Below are positions 1 through 13,300 of a stretch of 64,000 bases of DNA, piece after piece. Under the pieces are notes generated by a model that did not search any database, had not been told where the DNA came from, and worked only from the letters and a program-made list of their open reading frames with translations. Source of the stretch: Paratinospora sagittata (taxonomy: Eukaryota > Streptophyta > Magnoliopsida > Ranunculales > Menispermaceae); assembly GCA_035771175.1 (NCBI GenBank), contig CM069607.1:12746001-12810000 (forward strand), in the 5' to 3' direction. The position numbers and the translations under genes were made by a program. The first letter of the stretch is position 1. Each line of letters starts with the position of its first letter.

Positions 1-1345
1 GGTATTTGAATTGTGAACCCTAGATTTTAAGAATGGTTTGGTTTGGTAGGGTTACGTAGACTCGCTTTTTGTGACAATCGGTCTTGGCATTAAACGAACT
101 TAACCAATTTATTCCTAAGATTACGTCATATTCTTCTATACTAAGGACCAAAAAATTAATGAGAAAAGGTTCATCCTGGAATCGAAGCTCACAACGGGAA
201 CATTTTGTGTAAGTTCTACCCATGTTCCTACAGGTATGGTTACCAATATTTTTTCTTCTATTGGTTCTATTGCCAACTCAAGTTGTTGAACTACTGCTGG
301 AGTAATAAATGAGTGAGTAGATCTTGTATTGAACAATACTCGAACCTTAGAATTAAATAAGGGAAAGATACCTTCCACCATTGTTGTATCCTCTTGTTTG
401 CGTCCAGTTACTGCATAGACACATCCTTGTGGTCGTTGATTCATCAGTTGAGGCGGTTGGTTACGCTGCCTTGGTAGTGGTGGCTACGCGGCTTGAGCAG
501 ATTGACAGTTTTGAGGTTCAGGAAAATTCTTCGCAATATGGTCGGTTTGACCACATTTAAAGCATTTTCTCCGATCAGGTTGTGTTTAATTCATAGGCTT
601 GCACTAATTGTTCTTAAATTGTCCATCCCTCTTCATGTTTTCTTATCGTGGAAACTGACCATGTTGGCCCTAATAGGCTTCACCACTTGTTGAGGTTCCT
701 GGTTTCCCATTCTTTGTCCTGGAGAGTTTGGTGCTCCGAAGTTGTTTTTCTGCTGAAATCTCCCTACATTCCCTTGTCCTTGAGGAGAAAATAATATTTT
801 TCCTTGTTTTTGCTCTGCTCCTGTTGTTGTTTTTCTTGTTCGAATTAATCATTGCTCGATTAACAATTTCTCTAAAATTTCCCACCTCTAAAATGGATAA
901 TTCTTGTCTTAACTCAAGCCTAAGTCCATTATAGAACTTTTTCGCTTTATCACGTTCATTGGCAACAGTAGAAGGTGAGAAAACTGACAATTTCGTGAAC
1001 TTTGTTGCGTACTCCTGCACTGTCATTTGTCCTTGGTACAGTTTCGAGAATTCCAATCTTTTTTGTCTTTTGATTGCCTTGGGAAAGTATTCTTCGGTGA
1101 GGAGCTTCAAACTTCAGCCAAGTCATTATGACAACATTCACGGTTGTATCTTCCATCACCATTTTCCACCAACTGTGGGTTATACCAACTAACTGATAAG
1201 TAGCCAAAGGAATTTTCCTTTCTTATGCAATTCTCATGGCTTCCAAGGCTTTCTTCGTCTTGTCTAACGACTTTTATGCTACCTTTGCATCAGGTTTTCC
1301 CTCGAAAGTCAAGGGTTGAAGTCTTTTGTACTATGTAATCTGTTT
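1..1345 (-). mobile_element. Ty3/gypsy chromovirus-like gag-protease remnant, cut by the window edge
   Basis: Read on the minus strand, this stretch gives a retrotransposon gag domain (about 1290-650; motifs EYFPKAIK, QGQMTVQEYATKFTKLS and GLRLELRQEL), a zinc knuckle near 525-575, and an aspartic protease segment (444-20) ending in YDVILGINWL, all typical of gypsy chromoviruses. The reading is broken: gag shifts frame near 1100, the protease shifts near 220, the protease active site reads LFNTRSTHSF where the family has D-T-G, and the last Cys of the zinc knuckle is Phe. Polymerase would lie left of base 1. The upstream end stops at a TA repeat near 1350. It is a dead remnant. Confidence 0.8.
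525..575 (-). other. Degenerate gag zinc knuckle
   Basis: The minus strand reads CFKCGQTDHIAKNF: the spacing is C-x2-C-x4-H-x4, but Phe replaces the final Cys (TTT in place of TGT or TGC). The knuckle normally binds zinc and packages element RNA, so this copy should not fold properly. Confidence 0.7.
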
Positions 1346-1521
1346 AGCTTGGAAATCCATATATATATATATATATATATATATAGATTAATTTTGATAT
1401 ATTCAAGGAGGTATGAAACAAGAAACTTTAGTTAAATTTTAATAAATGGGAGATAGAAATAAACATAAATGGATACATGAGTATAAATGGATATATGAGT
1501 AAGATTATAATAGGATATATG

Positions 1522-1562
<41 letters not shown>

Positions 1563-1734
1563 TCAAATGGATACATATACAAATTCAGTTTGGGTAAGAT
1601 TATAATATTAAAAATGGAAAAGAAGTGTAAAAGTACACTCCATATATATATAATCTACAAATTTATACATATTGTTTGCTGCAAATAAAATAAATAAATA
1701 AATTAGAAACACAACTATAGTGGTATTATGTATA

Positions 1735-1791
<57 letters not shown>

Positions 1792-1957
1792 TTTAGAGAG
1801 GAATATTTCTTTTTTTTTTACAGCTAAAGAAATCGAAGACATATTATTGAAGACATTATTTTATAAAGATATAAAAAAATAATAGTTTATGTTTTAAAGA
1901 TGTTAAAGATATGCTATTTTTATATACATCTCTAAAGATATAAATACTAAAAATTAG

Positions 1958-2042
<85 letters not shown>

Positions 2043-2463
2043 CAAGTCGTTGTGCACGTGCGTTTCACATGGTCGAAAATTTTTTTATATATTTTAAAAA
2101 GTAATGTTTTATTAGTCCTTTTCCTCTCCTCATTTTTTTGGACTGGGGATCGACATTGAAAATTAAGTAATAATTTTCATTACTTAATTTTAAATGGTTA
2201 AGTTAAAAAAAAATATTTTTTTACAAAAAAAAACAATTAGTGAATAAAAGAAAATCATAAGAATTGAGTTAATTCTTTTTTTAAAATCATAAGTATTTTT
2301 TTAAATGGTTGAGTTCAAAAAAAATTTAAAATCATAAGTGATGAATAGAACAATAATCCATAAATATTTGTTACATGATATACACGAGTAGGTAATCATT
2401 AAGTGAAATGTAATAAAATACAATTGAGATATATAACGAAAGCCAAAAAAAAAAACATGTAAA
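1346..2463. repeat. AT-rich spacer with TA and ATT microsatellites
   Basis: No gene is visible. The stretch holds three (TA)n runs (about 1358-1384, 1524-1560 and 1746-1790) and a long (ATT)n run of about 80 bp (about 1960-2039). Near 2045-2070 is a short GC island containing GTGCACGTGCGT; similar words recur near 12630 and 23615. Confidence 0.8.
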
Positions 2464-4355
2464 TTATCCTCTCTTCCAGCATGATCCCATCTTCAGTGAA
2501 TCTGATGAGTGCATATCAAAAAGGTTGAGTTGTTCCTTGGTCAATCCCAACTTTTCGAAGGTTGACCAGTAGATGATATCGGTCGAGCTCTCGTTGTCGA
2601 CCAGCATCCGGTGGACCTTGTAGTTGGCCACAGTCATGGCTACTACCAAGGCATTTGCATGTGGGCGGAGGACACCCTATGTTTCTTCCTCCGTGAAAGT
2701 GATTGCAAAGTCGCTTCGCTTCTGCTTTTCGGACATAAGCCGTCCTGGCTCGGTTCGATGTACTGATTAGATCTCCACCAAAGACGATTCTAATATCTCT
2801 AAATGGTTCGGTTTTGGCATCACCTCTCTTTTGGTTGGAGTCCTTGATGAATTCCCTCAGACGACCCTTGCGGATCAGTGTTTTGATCTTTTCCTTCAGG
2901 TCATAACACTGGTCGGTGTTATGACCATGGTCCCAGTGATACCGCAGTACTTCTTTTTATCTCTCAGTCTCGCTGGCATCTGCAGCTTCTTAGGCCAATG
3001 CACATAGTCTCTGTTCTAGATCTCTAGCAACACCTGTTCTCGGGATGTATTTAGATGTGTGTAGGTGGTGTGGACACTCTAGGGTGCTCTGTAGTTTCTC
3101 TGATCCCATGGCCAGAATTCGATCTCTTACCTCTATGGTAGTCTTCCTTTGGCTCATCTCGATCATCTCTTCTTTTCTTCCTGTTCTATTCTGAACTCTT
3201 AACAGGCTTCTCATCTACCCGTTTTGTCTCACTTCGTTCATCAACATTAATGGACTTCGTAGCCCGGCGTAGAAGTTCCTTGTAGGTCTGGGCCTTCTTC
3301 TTGCCCAAAGAGTAATAGAACTTGTCAGCTCAGAGGCCAGCTTAACAAGCGAGGAGAACAACATGGTCGTCAAGGTCTTCTACCTGTATTACTTTATCGT
3401 TGAACAGGTTTAGGTAATCCTTGAGGCTTTCTCCCAGCCTTTGTCTAACGGCCCAAAGGTTGTTCACTGATTTCTCCCGCTCTTCTTGTCCCACAAAGTG
3501 CTAAACGAACTTATGACAAAGGTGGCCTAAGCAATGAATGGATCCAAGTCGGATTCTTCGATACCACTTTCCATGTTGGTCCACTGAGGGTGATACGAAA
3601 ACTTTTGCACATTGTCGGGTCATCATGCCCCTTGAACTCCATCCATAACTTGTAGTTCTCAATTTGGTCCCTAGGGTCTCCTTTTTCATTGTACTTTCCA
3701 TCGTTTGCTATCTTGACGTTCTTCAGCAAAACAACTGAGAGGATCTTTTCCACGAACTGTGATGGGAGCACCTTGTACTCTTCATAGTGTTTGGCAAGGT
3801 TTCCTCTAGTTGGCCAGGTCGAGTCATTATGTCCAAATTTGGCAGAACTTTTGGATGTCGACCAAGTAGGGGTGCTTCTTCCCACATTGACCTTCTTCGC
3901 AAGTGCTGACCTGTGGTGGGAAGATGTCGAGCTTTGACTCCTTTTGGCATTCAACGAGTAGCACAAATCCTCGGCAGACAGGGGCTTGTGGTTAGAGCTC
4001 GGCCTACCGGGCTCCGAGCTGATCTCTTCTTCGAACTAACGCTTTGACACCTACTTTTTTCCTCCTTCCGGGGTTGGAGGTTGTGAAGTGGTCGATGGGG
4101 GAATACCTCCCTCAGTACTTGTTGCTCTAGCACTATCTGAGACATCTTCGCGATGTTCTTCTTGATAGCACTCAGTCGAGAAGTCTTCTGCTTTTAGACA
4201 GAGTTCTTTGGTTGGTTCTTAGGTGCTCTGCCCCTCTTATTCTGAAGTGCGTCGGGCGAGGCGGTTGGTTCCGCATCAATCAAGTGTTCTGCCTCTTGGC
4301 TCATTGTGACAAAACTGATTTAGGCTCAATTTTTTTCCCCACAGACCGCGCCAAA
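2464..4355 (-). mobile_element. Tat-type Ty3/gypsy internal region: gag and start of protease, broken
   Basis: The minus strand carries a Tat/Ogre-like gag (about 4290-2700), including GDPRDQIENYKLWMEFKGHD near 3750-3650 and a shifted-frame continuation with WYRRIRLGSIHCL. The start of the aspartic protease lies at 2649-2464 (MLVDNESSTDI, with Glu replacing the active-site Gly). Several frame changes and stops interrupt it. It ends at 2464 in AT-rich sequence, so reverse transcriptase and integrase are missing here. A primer-binding site and 5' LTR lie directly to the right, which fixes the orientation. A better preserved relative sits at 23706-31525. Confidence 0.75.
4337..4353 (-). other. 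Primer-binding site of the Tat-type element
   Basis: The minus strand reads TGGCGCGGTCTGTGGGG, two bases inside the LTR end. This is the usual place and form of the tRNA primer-binding site in Tat-lineage elements, which start TGGCGCCGTCTGTGGG with small variations. I do not assign the tRNA. Confidence 0.65.
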
Positions 4356-4874
4356 TGTTGGTGCAAGATTTAACCAACACTAATGAGTAACAAGGTGGAA
4401 GGAACGTGTTGAGCTGGGACCCGCCTAGGTGGTGACACCCTGCTCGAGACCTCAAACCTGAAAAAGAAAGAGAAAGGGAAGAATAGGCTATCGTAAGGAA
4501 CACTGGTGTGGTGCCGACCAAATACCCTCCAATGTCTAAGTTAGTTTCGAGCTAAGTCGAGTACTAATATCACTTTTACTGGAGTAGCAAATGACTTACT
4601 TAACCAATGAGGGATTAAGGAGTATTTGTAGAGGTTGGGGTCTTTGGCCATAATTGGTAAGTAGACGTGTCGCCGTAATAATCGTGTAGAATCCCGAAGA
4701 TCACGCAATGTATCCTGTGAGATCCGAGTCGGCTAATTATCCACGGCTTTCCTTAAAAAGAGCTCGATATCTCGAGCTCAGGGGACTTATCTTTTGTGTG
4801 ATGTTGCTTTGTAGTATTGTCGCATCAGCTCGGTAGGTCCGAGTTGATTCACTTCATGGCCTCTATGGTGAGGT
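4356..4874 (-). mobile_element. Tat-type 5' LTR, truncated by a later insertion
   Basis: The LTR inner end on the plus strand is TGTTGGTGCAAGATTTAACC, nearly identical to the start of the LTR at 23706. Further shared blocks include GGAACACTGGTGTGGTG near 4497 and 23848. About 519 bp remain, against 877 bp in the other copy, and the stretch is broken by the solo LTR at 4880. Sequence right of that insertion (from 7615) does not clearly resume the LTR, so its outer end is probably lost. Confidence 0.7.
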
Positions 4875-4879
4875 TGTTT

Positions 4880-7225
4880 TGTAACACCCCGTAGTTTTAA
4901 TTAAATACATGCGTTGAATTACGCGTATATCGAGATGTATAATATACGTATTTTATACGTAGGAGCCAAATATACGCGTGTATGATTAGTAAATAAATAA
5001 AATTATGAAATGAAGATGATACATATGGGATCATCCAATATGAGTGCTTACAAGTTAAAAAATGGAGTTAAATTAAATTGATTAATTTATGGGGTTGGTT
5101 AATTAAATATGCGGATTGGAGTATAATTTAATGACTTAATGAGTAGTATGATTTAATGAATGAAAGTTAAATATTAAAAATGGGGAAGGTGCTTTATTAA
5201 GTTAGATGAGGTGCATGAGATCATTTTATATATACACTTATCATCTCATTTCAACCTCTCACCAACGTCCAAAAAATAAAAGAAGAGAAAGATCATTTTA
5301 TATATACACTTATCAACTCATTTCAACCTCTCACTCTCCAACGTGTAAAAAAAATAAAAATAAAAAGAAGTTGCAGAGAAGAAAGAACGGAGAAGAAGGA
5401 AGAGGAAAAGGACGGAGAAACGCGAGATTCGCGTCAAATCGGGACTCGCGATAAGTGATTTTCACTTTAGTTCGTCGTAAAATTGATCTTTAACTAGTGT
5501 ATGACGATTCTATCAGAGTGATTTTAGTTATGGGAGCCGTTTTACAGTATTTTCAAAATTGGGATTTTTACCCAACTTGGATGAAAATTTGTTTGAAATG
5601 TGAAAAAACACTCCCTAGACTGTAGGAGCCCCGAATATGTGGTTCGATTTCATTTATTTGTTCATTTGAAAGTTTTATAGCCGCTGGAAGTTTGTTGGAA
5701 GTTAAAGTTTATATTGGAGACCTTTCGAATCATATTAAAACCCGATAAAACTCCAGTTTAAGGCTATAGAATGGTAGAATGAACTGTTGCGAGTCCATCG
5801 ATGCTAATTTCATGATTTTTGGAGACCGTTTGACAATTTTAGTAAAAAATTTCATGTTTCCTATGAACAGTGATGTGAATAGTGATGTGAATAGTACTGT
5901 GATCATATCCAGTAAATAAAATGGAATTAGAATCCAATAAAATTCCGGTTTGAGTTCATAGAATCATAGATAACTGAATTTCGGACGTTTCGTTGTTAAG
6001 ATCATGATTTTTGGATATGCTTTGATATTTTTAGTAGCTTAATATATGATTTTTGTGAGTAAAATTGACTTTGGATGCCTCCGCGAACGTGTAAAATCTT
6101 AGTAAAATACTTGTTGAAGGTAGTAGAATGGTAATATGACGGCTTTTACACGTGTCGATGTAGACAGAATAATTTTAGGAATGTTCTACATTTTTAATAA
6201 AATTGATATATGTTACAGGAGAAAAATAAAACTGAGAACTAGTGAAAATATGAATTGAAAATCTATTTTTACTGTTCTTTCTTGTGGAAATATCTAGATT
6301 GACCACAGAAACGAGATAGTAGTTTCTTCAACTGCTTATGAGTTCTAAATTGAGTTGGAATTTAAAGTCACAGAATGTGTATAATATTTTTAAGGTTGAT
6401 CTTTATTATTGGTGATTTGAAGTGAGTTGAAAAATTAAATATAAAATTGAATTATGGAGTGGTTGTGACAGGTTGAATTAGTTTGATTTAAATTGGAGCT
6501 GGACTTGAAAGCGACGTGATTGTAATTAAGTTGAAAAGTCATGTACTGTGAGTATATTTTCTTGATTTTGGTTCTTGTATGACATTTTATTTATATGAAA
6601 TGTTTAACTGTAAACATGTTATATACGTCAATGCATTGTATTTTATTGATCATTCAAAATAATTTTGGCATTTGGAGTATGCGAGACGTGCGAAGGCAGA
6701 TCGCATATGTTGTCATTTCGTTAGGAATTAGACCTGGATGAGTGTATGCGTAACCTCATTGTCAGTAGGTCTGTCGTAACAAAGATTGGAGATCCTTGAA
6801 ATGACTGTGAATTGGGTAATGAGAGGTTGTGGCTACCTTGTAACGACCATACAAGGGTTAGACCAGCTCTCTTGCCTTGAAGGAGGGAGATTGTGGATTT
6901 CGTGGAAAGGGATGCATTGTTTTCTTGAAAACTCATGAAATTTATGTTGTTGACATGTAAAATATATTCGTTGAATGATGCATGTGTTTAATAATTGTTT
7001 GAAAGGAGTTTAAATGTCATATTTCCCTAAATGCATATAATTGTCATATCAAGAAATATATTCACTGAGTTGTGGTTTGCTCACTCCATTTCCTTCAATA
7101 TTTCAGGTACAGAGTTAAAAGGAAAAGTACGAGAGTAGATACGTGTCTTATTTTGTTAATGTACGTGTATGCGAAGGAAATAGATTATATTTACTTTATT
7201 TTCAAATGAATATATATATCACATC

Positions 7226-7256
<31 letters not shown>

Positions 7257-7609
7257 ATCACATAGATGGGTTGTACATGGATTTTGATTTGATATTTTGG
7301 GTTATACTATGCTTGTGATGATGACATGAGATGAAGATATATTTATCAAGTGAGAATTTAATTTGTGGAATGAATGGAATGAATGAGATGATTATCTATA
7401 TATATATTTGATTTAATTTGTGGTATATCAGGAAAAAATGTGAATTGTCCATTTTATAGGGAGGTGTTGTCAAAATTTTTGAAAATTTTTGGAAGTATTG
7501 TGAATGTCTGTTGAGACTGACAATGAATTGTATACTGTATATGGGTATGTATAATGTATAATATATTGTGTCGATCATGACGTCAGCCTACGTCAGGGGC
7601 GTCGTGACA
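4880..7609 (+). mobile_element. Solo LTR, 2730 bp, chromovirus (Tekay/Del-like), with target duplication
   Basis: The stretch starts TGTAACACCCC and ends GGGGCGTCGTGACA, terminal forms common in Tekay/Del-type LTRs. It is flanked by identical 5-bp repeats TGTTT (4875-4879 and 7610-7614). No internal coding region is present, so this is a solo LTR left by LTR-LTR recombination. A 72-bp tandem duplication at 5219-5346 doubles a block containing TTTTATATATACAC, a likely TATA region. A diverged partial copy of the same LTR family lies at 47367-48258. Lineage is inferred from the ends only. Confidence 0.85.
5219..5346 (+). repeat. 72-bp tandem duplication covering the putative LTR TATA region
   Basis: Two head-to-tail copies begin with TCATTTTATATATACACTTA at 5221 and 5293. 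Both keep the TATATATA core and the following TCAACCTCTCAC. The duplication lies about 340 bp inside the solo LTR, where the U3 promoter would be expected. The partial LTR at 47367 does not show it. Confidence 0.7.
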
Positions 7610-7614
7610 TGTTT

Positions 7615-8536
7615 GGTGTTGCATGAACTTTATTTTTTAAAAGTTATGGTAGTTGTGGATGATTTAGGGTTTCAGAGAGTTCTCTCTTAAATTAATAAAA
7701 TAATAAACCTTAAAATCTTGGTAACGAGCAGTCCTTATATTTTTGAAATCAAGTTGATATAAATCAATAACTAGTAATGTTCACTTAAAAAGTTGAGTGG
7801 CACCCGACGGGAGTTATAAATATATTATAAATTCAATAATGTACTTGTGTGCATACTTATTATTTTATACATTTCTCTGTTTATTATTCTAAAGTAAAAT
7901 TAATAATCATGAAATAAGTACTTCATACAGTACTTTAATTCATTTTAGTACGAGGAGTGCTAAAATAATTTATGATATATATTTAAATCTATACCATGCT
8001 GATATAGGAATACACTACGTCATTAAAAAAAAAAAAATTTATTTATCATATATCATATCAGTATGAGTATAGTTTTAAATATAATTTTTAAATCGTAAAA
8101 ATATTTCTATTTTTATATATATAAACTTTTGTTATTTTATGTAGAAAAGCAAAACGCATAATGGTTATCTTTAAAAAAAAAATAAAAAATAAAAAAATCT
8201 TTCTTATAGTGTTTCCAAGAAAAAATTGACACAATCAATTATTTCACAAATTGAGTCAAAGGAAATCTAGAAAGAAAGAAGGAAAATTACTACTATGTAT
8301 GACTAATGATGAGAGGACTCAAAAAAAAATCCTCAAACCAATACAAAAGATGGAGATTGACCAGACCATCAGTCACAACAATAATAAGGGAACCTAGGAA
8401 TTGACAGCAAACTTTTTGTGCTTGTAGCCAAATCATCAGTCAAATATTAATGATTTGACTCATAGATGTTGTTTTCTAATCGCTATCTCTCTCCATCTTT
8501 CCCCCTCATACGGGATATTATAACACCATAGCCTTC
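7615..8536. other. AT-rich intergenic stretch
   Basis: No open reading frame of note and no recognisable element. The part near 8300-8530 probably includes the 3' untranslated region of the minus-strand DUF1685 gene, whose stop codon is at 8537-8539. A single AATAAA-type signal cannot be chosen in sequence this AT-rich. Confidence 0.5.
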
Positions 8537-10044
8537 TCAATAAGATTGTCTCACAGAACAAGCAACGGCTTGTGCCCAATGCCTCAACTTTGTCTTCACT
8601 TGCTGCGGATCATCTCCTGCATGGACACACACATTGTAATTGATAAGAAAGAAGACAGCATTAGGATCACTTTTATTTCTTTTCAACAAATTAAATGCAT
8701 GACTTTTTTCTTTTTATTTTTAGAGTAGAATTACATTTACATTCAAAGTGAAAATTTATATTGTACATCAATTTCATACATCATTAAATTATTTTGAATC
8801 AGGTATGAATACATCATTCGAGTCAATTCAATAATTTATAAAAATAACATACACATTAGATGTATTCTTTGGATGTCACCTTAGTATTTTCCTATTCTTT
8901 TATTAGTTTATTATATTACAATAAATGCCTTCATTAAAATTAAGAAATATTTGATCATATTATACATATACATAAAATAACTTAGATATACAAATTTCAA
9001 AATACCAAGTATATCTATTATTTTATTATAGGAGTGATTTCATAAACCTCGAGGTCAAAAATCATTTTTTTCCTTCCTTACCAAAAAAATAAGAAAAAAA
9101 AACTCACAATGCCTTTATATAATAACCGAAATTCTATACATTGAAATTATCGTTACAATTATTTCTTTCATATCATTCATAGATATATTGCTAATTGTGA
9201 ATTTATTTTAAAAGGCCATTTATTTATAATATATAGAACGTATATATATATAAGTTTAATTAGTTTCATAAACTAACTCAATTTACAAGTATAGTTAATT
9301 CTACAAACTCAAGGAGTTTAATTCAGACTAATTTAGTTTGTCATTGGCATGTAACTTCTATAATAAAATGTTAACCTAACATTTTCTAACGTAAAAACGT
9401 ATTAAAAAAAACATGGTTATAGTTTGAATAAATAAAATAAAATAAAATAAAGTTTCATTATATATACCAGGGTTGCAAATCTTCCAAGAGTCAGAATCAC
9501 TCCTAGGGCTACCGAACCCGGAAGATCGTTGACCTGAAGATGATCCACTTGGGGTCGACACAGGACTAGGAGAAAGCTGACGATTCACTGCAAAATACAA
9601 ATCTAATGCGGGCAAAGTATGACAAAGCTCTTGCCCATGCTCCTCATTAAACCCAAACCCTAGCTCAATGCAACCTCTCAACTCGTTAAGGTCCTCATCC
9701 GTTGGCTCCTTCAACACTCCTTGATGATCTTCTGGATCACCGTGATCTCCATACCCATTCTTCCTTCTCTCTTGTCTAAGTATTTGTCGTCGACGCTTCT
9801 CCCACGCAGCTTCTCTCGTCGTTTCCAACATCGAAAGCTGTTTCGTCAACCTCTTTCGGTTTTTGAGGGCCATTGGTGCACCCATTAGCACCAATCGTTG
9901 TAGCTCGTCGTTGTGAGAATGATGATGGTGAGTTTGTGGATTAATATTACCTGCTCCGAGATCGAAGGAGGAAGATCGTAGATGGTGGTGATCTGCGAGT
10001 TTAGCCAGTTCGGCCGGCTGCTCATGCTGAGGCCGGCTGCTCAT
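8537..10044 (-). CDS. DUF1685 family protein, two exons
   Basis: Exon 1 runs 10044-9468 and exon 2 runs 8616-8537, with a GT-AG intron of 851 bp. The split Gly codon joins cleanly and the coding length is 657 bp (218 residues). DUF1685 is a plant-only family of unknown function; members usually end in a conserved HWAQAVACSV block, which exon 2 supplies. Seen here: a His-rich, low-complexity N-terminus, LMGAPMALKNRKRL (residues 53-66), a basic stretch around KRRRQILRQERRK, the core TDEDLNELRGCIELGFGF (115-132), LCHTLPALDLYFAV (140-153), and Ser-rich SPRSDSDSWKI before the splice. An upstream in-frame ATG at 10308 would add 88 residues; I prefer 10044 because the extension lacks family motifs and reads like untranslated leader. 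No breaks are visible, so it looks functional. Confidence 0.85.
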
Positions 10045-10308
10045 GTTGAGGCCGCCGTCGGTGGTGGTGGTGGTGGAAACGCTGGTTGGCCGTTTTGAGG
10101 GGTTAGGATGATGACGGAGGAGGAGGAGAGGTAGGGTTGGGCGGAGTCCGACGAACGTCAAGTTCTTCGTTTCGTCCCCGCCCGACCGACAAAGGCCAAT
10201 GTAGTTGTTAGAGAATTTAAAGAAAAGGGGGTTGTGACAACGTAGGGTTAATACGGCGGACGCGCCCATCCATTGGTTTAAGAGGCATTTCCTTGCGTTC
10301 TTTACCAC

Positions 10309-13300
10309 CCATTTCTAACGTCATTTAATTTACTTTTCCGGTGATGTAAAAATAAAAAAATTTCCTGCCTAATTTTTATAGAGATGCAAGCACTCCACGT
10401 ACTAATTTTATGGACAATTGGATATTTTTCTTTTTGGTTTTCCACATAGGCGAAACTAATCCCCGTACGAGTACTGCAGGGGCATTGGACGGCTCTTTTC
10501 AAGTGGTCGCAATTAAGGTGGATACGAGTTTCGATCATGAGACTTTCACCCCTCAACAATCTTTAGCACGGACCCCGACCATCTGTACTACACCACGTTG
10601 GGTTATTGTGTTTCATTTGTATCGATTAAGTATGATCCCATATATTTTTTTATTATATATAAAGATATTGTGTGCACATATATATTTCACATTATTGTTA
10701 CTACCTAAATTATAAAGTTTAATTTTTTGACTTTTATTAATAGTGTCAATAGTTAGTATATTCATTTTAAATAGTAATAAGTGTTGCCCATTATTCTAAG
10801 GGACCATTAACAATCTAACAAAAACATATAATACTAACAAGAGAATTATGCACGTTTGCAAAAATAAAAAAATAACAAGAGAATTATAATATACCGATCT
10901 TTGCACATGATGAGGAAAGAATATTCTACGACTTAAACTTCTGAGATTCTTATCAATCTTCACTTCCATTTATGTTAAAAAAAAATAAAATAAATTTCAT
11001 GGTTATAAGAATTAATAGTATTATATACGTAATGATCACCGTATCCATGTAACTTCATAAGTTATTCTAAATGTAATATTGTTTTCTCAAAATCAGATTG
11101 TATTATTCATTCGTATAACCTTATAACTTTCATCTTCTTTTTTTGTATATATATATATAACCATATAACTTACACCATTAGAATAACATATATCTAAACC
11201 ATCATGCATAAATAATTTTGCTTCAAGAAATAGACAAATTGTATACTTTGTCAATTATAATTTTTCAAAGTTTTCATTTTGAATAAAATTCTATCACAAA
11301 TATGTTTATTTTCATCTCACTTTTTTTTTGGGTAAATTCAATTAATGGTTAGATCGAGTTACATATATATAATTCAAGTAACCTTATTCTTATACTTGGG
11401 TGTGATTGGTAGGCTTGATTGATCCTTCATTTAATGGACCTGAAACTTGTAAAAATAATAACTATATATAAAATACCATTATAAATAGTAATTAGAGTAC
11501 CCTTTTATTTGTTAGGTTTTTAATTGTGATTAGTAGTGTAAGTTATCATGTTTACAGTAATCTTATGTATTTTTGGTTGAACTAATTCCAAACCAAATTT
11601 GCTTCAAGATTATAACCTTGTATTATGTGTCAAAAACCCTGTTTTAAACTTCAAGTATCTTGGCTGGCATAAAATTTTAACTATCTCAGCTAATTTGAAA
11701 TGATCGAGATCCTGATAAGCTTCAATTGATTCCCTACTGCTAGAATCACACTAAACCTATTTAATAATGGAAGTGCTTATGAATAATCATATTTGTTTCT
11801 ACACATTGACAAAATATATTACATTATATTATTTGAAGTGATGACAACTTATGTAACAAAAAATATATAATTAGTTATATTCATTTCCATATATATACGT
11901 AACCAAAACTATCCTCCTAAATATTTACATCATCTATTATGTGAATAACGGGACAAGACTCTCCACGAATCCTCACGCTAACCTATTTCCCTTATGTATG
12001 CTAGATGCGGACTTAAAAATAACGGGAATAGAGTGAGTAATACTTAGTGAATAGATTTTAAATAATTTTAATTTATACATCAATTTAAAAAATTGATTTA
12101 TTAGTCCAAAATTAATAGAACTATTTTTCCCTCAAAAAAAAATTATTTTTAATATTTTAGAAAATAAAATAAAATTAACCTTTAATTTAATTTTAATAAA
12201 ATAATAAAGTTTAATTTAATAATACTAATAATACAAAAAATATTTTAATTTAAAATTCATCTAAAATTAATTTTAATAATTTAATAATACAATTTTAAAA
12301 AATATTAATTATTTTATTAAAATTAATTTCTTTAATTTAATAATGCAAAATCTTTGGTAATATTAATCATTTTAACAATCGCAAGTACCAATTATTTTAA
12401 TAATAGAAAATGTTTAAAAACATTAATTATTTAAATAAAAATATGAAATTTTTTAAGAAATTTGTATAATGTTAAATTGCATTTTGGGTCAATTATAATA
12501 TTTTAATAATAATAATTAATCTTAAAAAATAATTTTAGACTATGTTATAAAAAACTTTAAATTAAAAATTATTACTATAATAAATAAAATTATTTATTAT
12601 TAAACTTATTAAGTTATATAATAATACTGGTGGGTGTACGTGTGCGTTGCGCTTGAATATTTAAAGCTTAATGTGTTTGTAAGTAAATGTGTAGGTTTAA
12701 ACGATTTGTTTTATCACTTTAATTAGCATTAAAATTGTTAATACAATTGTTTTTCACACAGCAAAAAAGGAAAAAAATAGTTTTAATTTAACCAAAACTT
12801 TAAAAAATATTAATCGTTTAACGTGCATTAAAAAATATATTTTTTAAAGTCAATGCACTAATTATATTAGATTCTATAATTAATAATATTCGAAATTAAA
12901 TATTGTTTAAAAAAGAGAAAATGAATAAAATTAAAGTAAATTCTATAATTAATACTGTTCGAAATGAAATTAGATTAATGAAAATTAAGACCACTAAATG
13001 TCAGTAATCGGTCGTTTCTTTTTTTTTTTTTAGTAATTTAACTATATTTTAAAATAGAAAATAATCGCAATATTTTAGAAGTGAGAAATAAATAAAATTC
13101 AAGGAGATTATATAATTAATACTATTGGATAAAATTAGAAGAATTCAAAGAAATTATTAAATTTGAAAAATCACAACAATAAAAATAGAGATTAGAAGAA
13201 TTAAAATAATTACAGTGTCGAAGAAGTGGAGAAATTAAACATTATTATGCTTTTATCAATTTCTTGAATTCCTATGAATTGACTAAGAAGTATTAGTCAA

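Noticed and set aside
5206..5454. 82-codon frame in the solo LTR
   Set aside because: It is a translation of the duplicated TATA region and a purine-rich stretch, not a protein.
10302..10715. Overlapping frames on both strands upstream of the DUF1685 gene
   Set aside because: No domains, opposite-strand overlap, and the position fits promoter or leader sequence.
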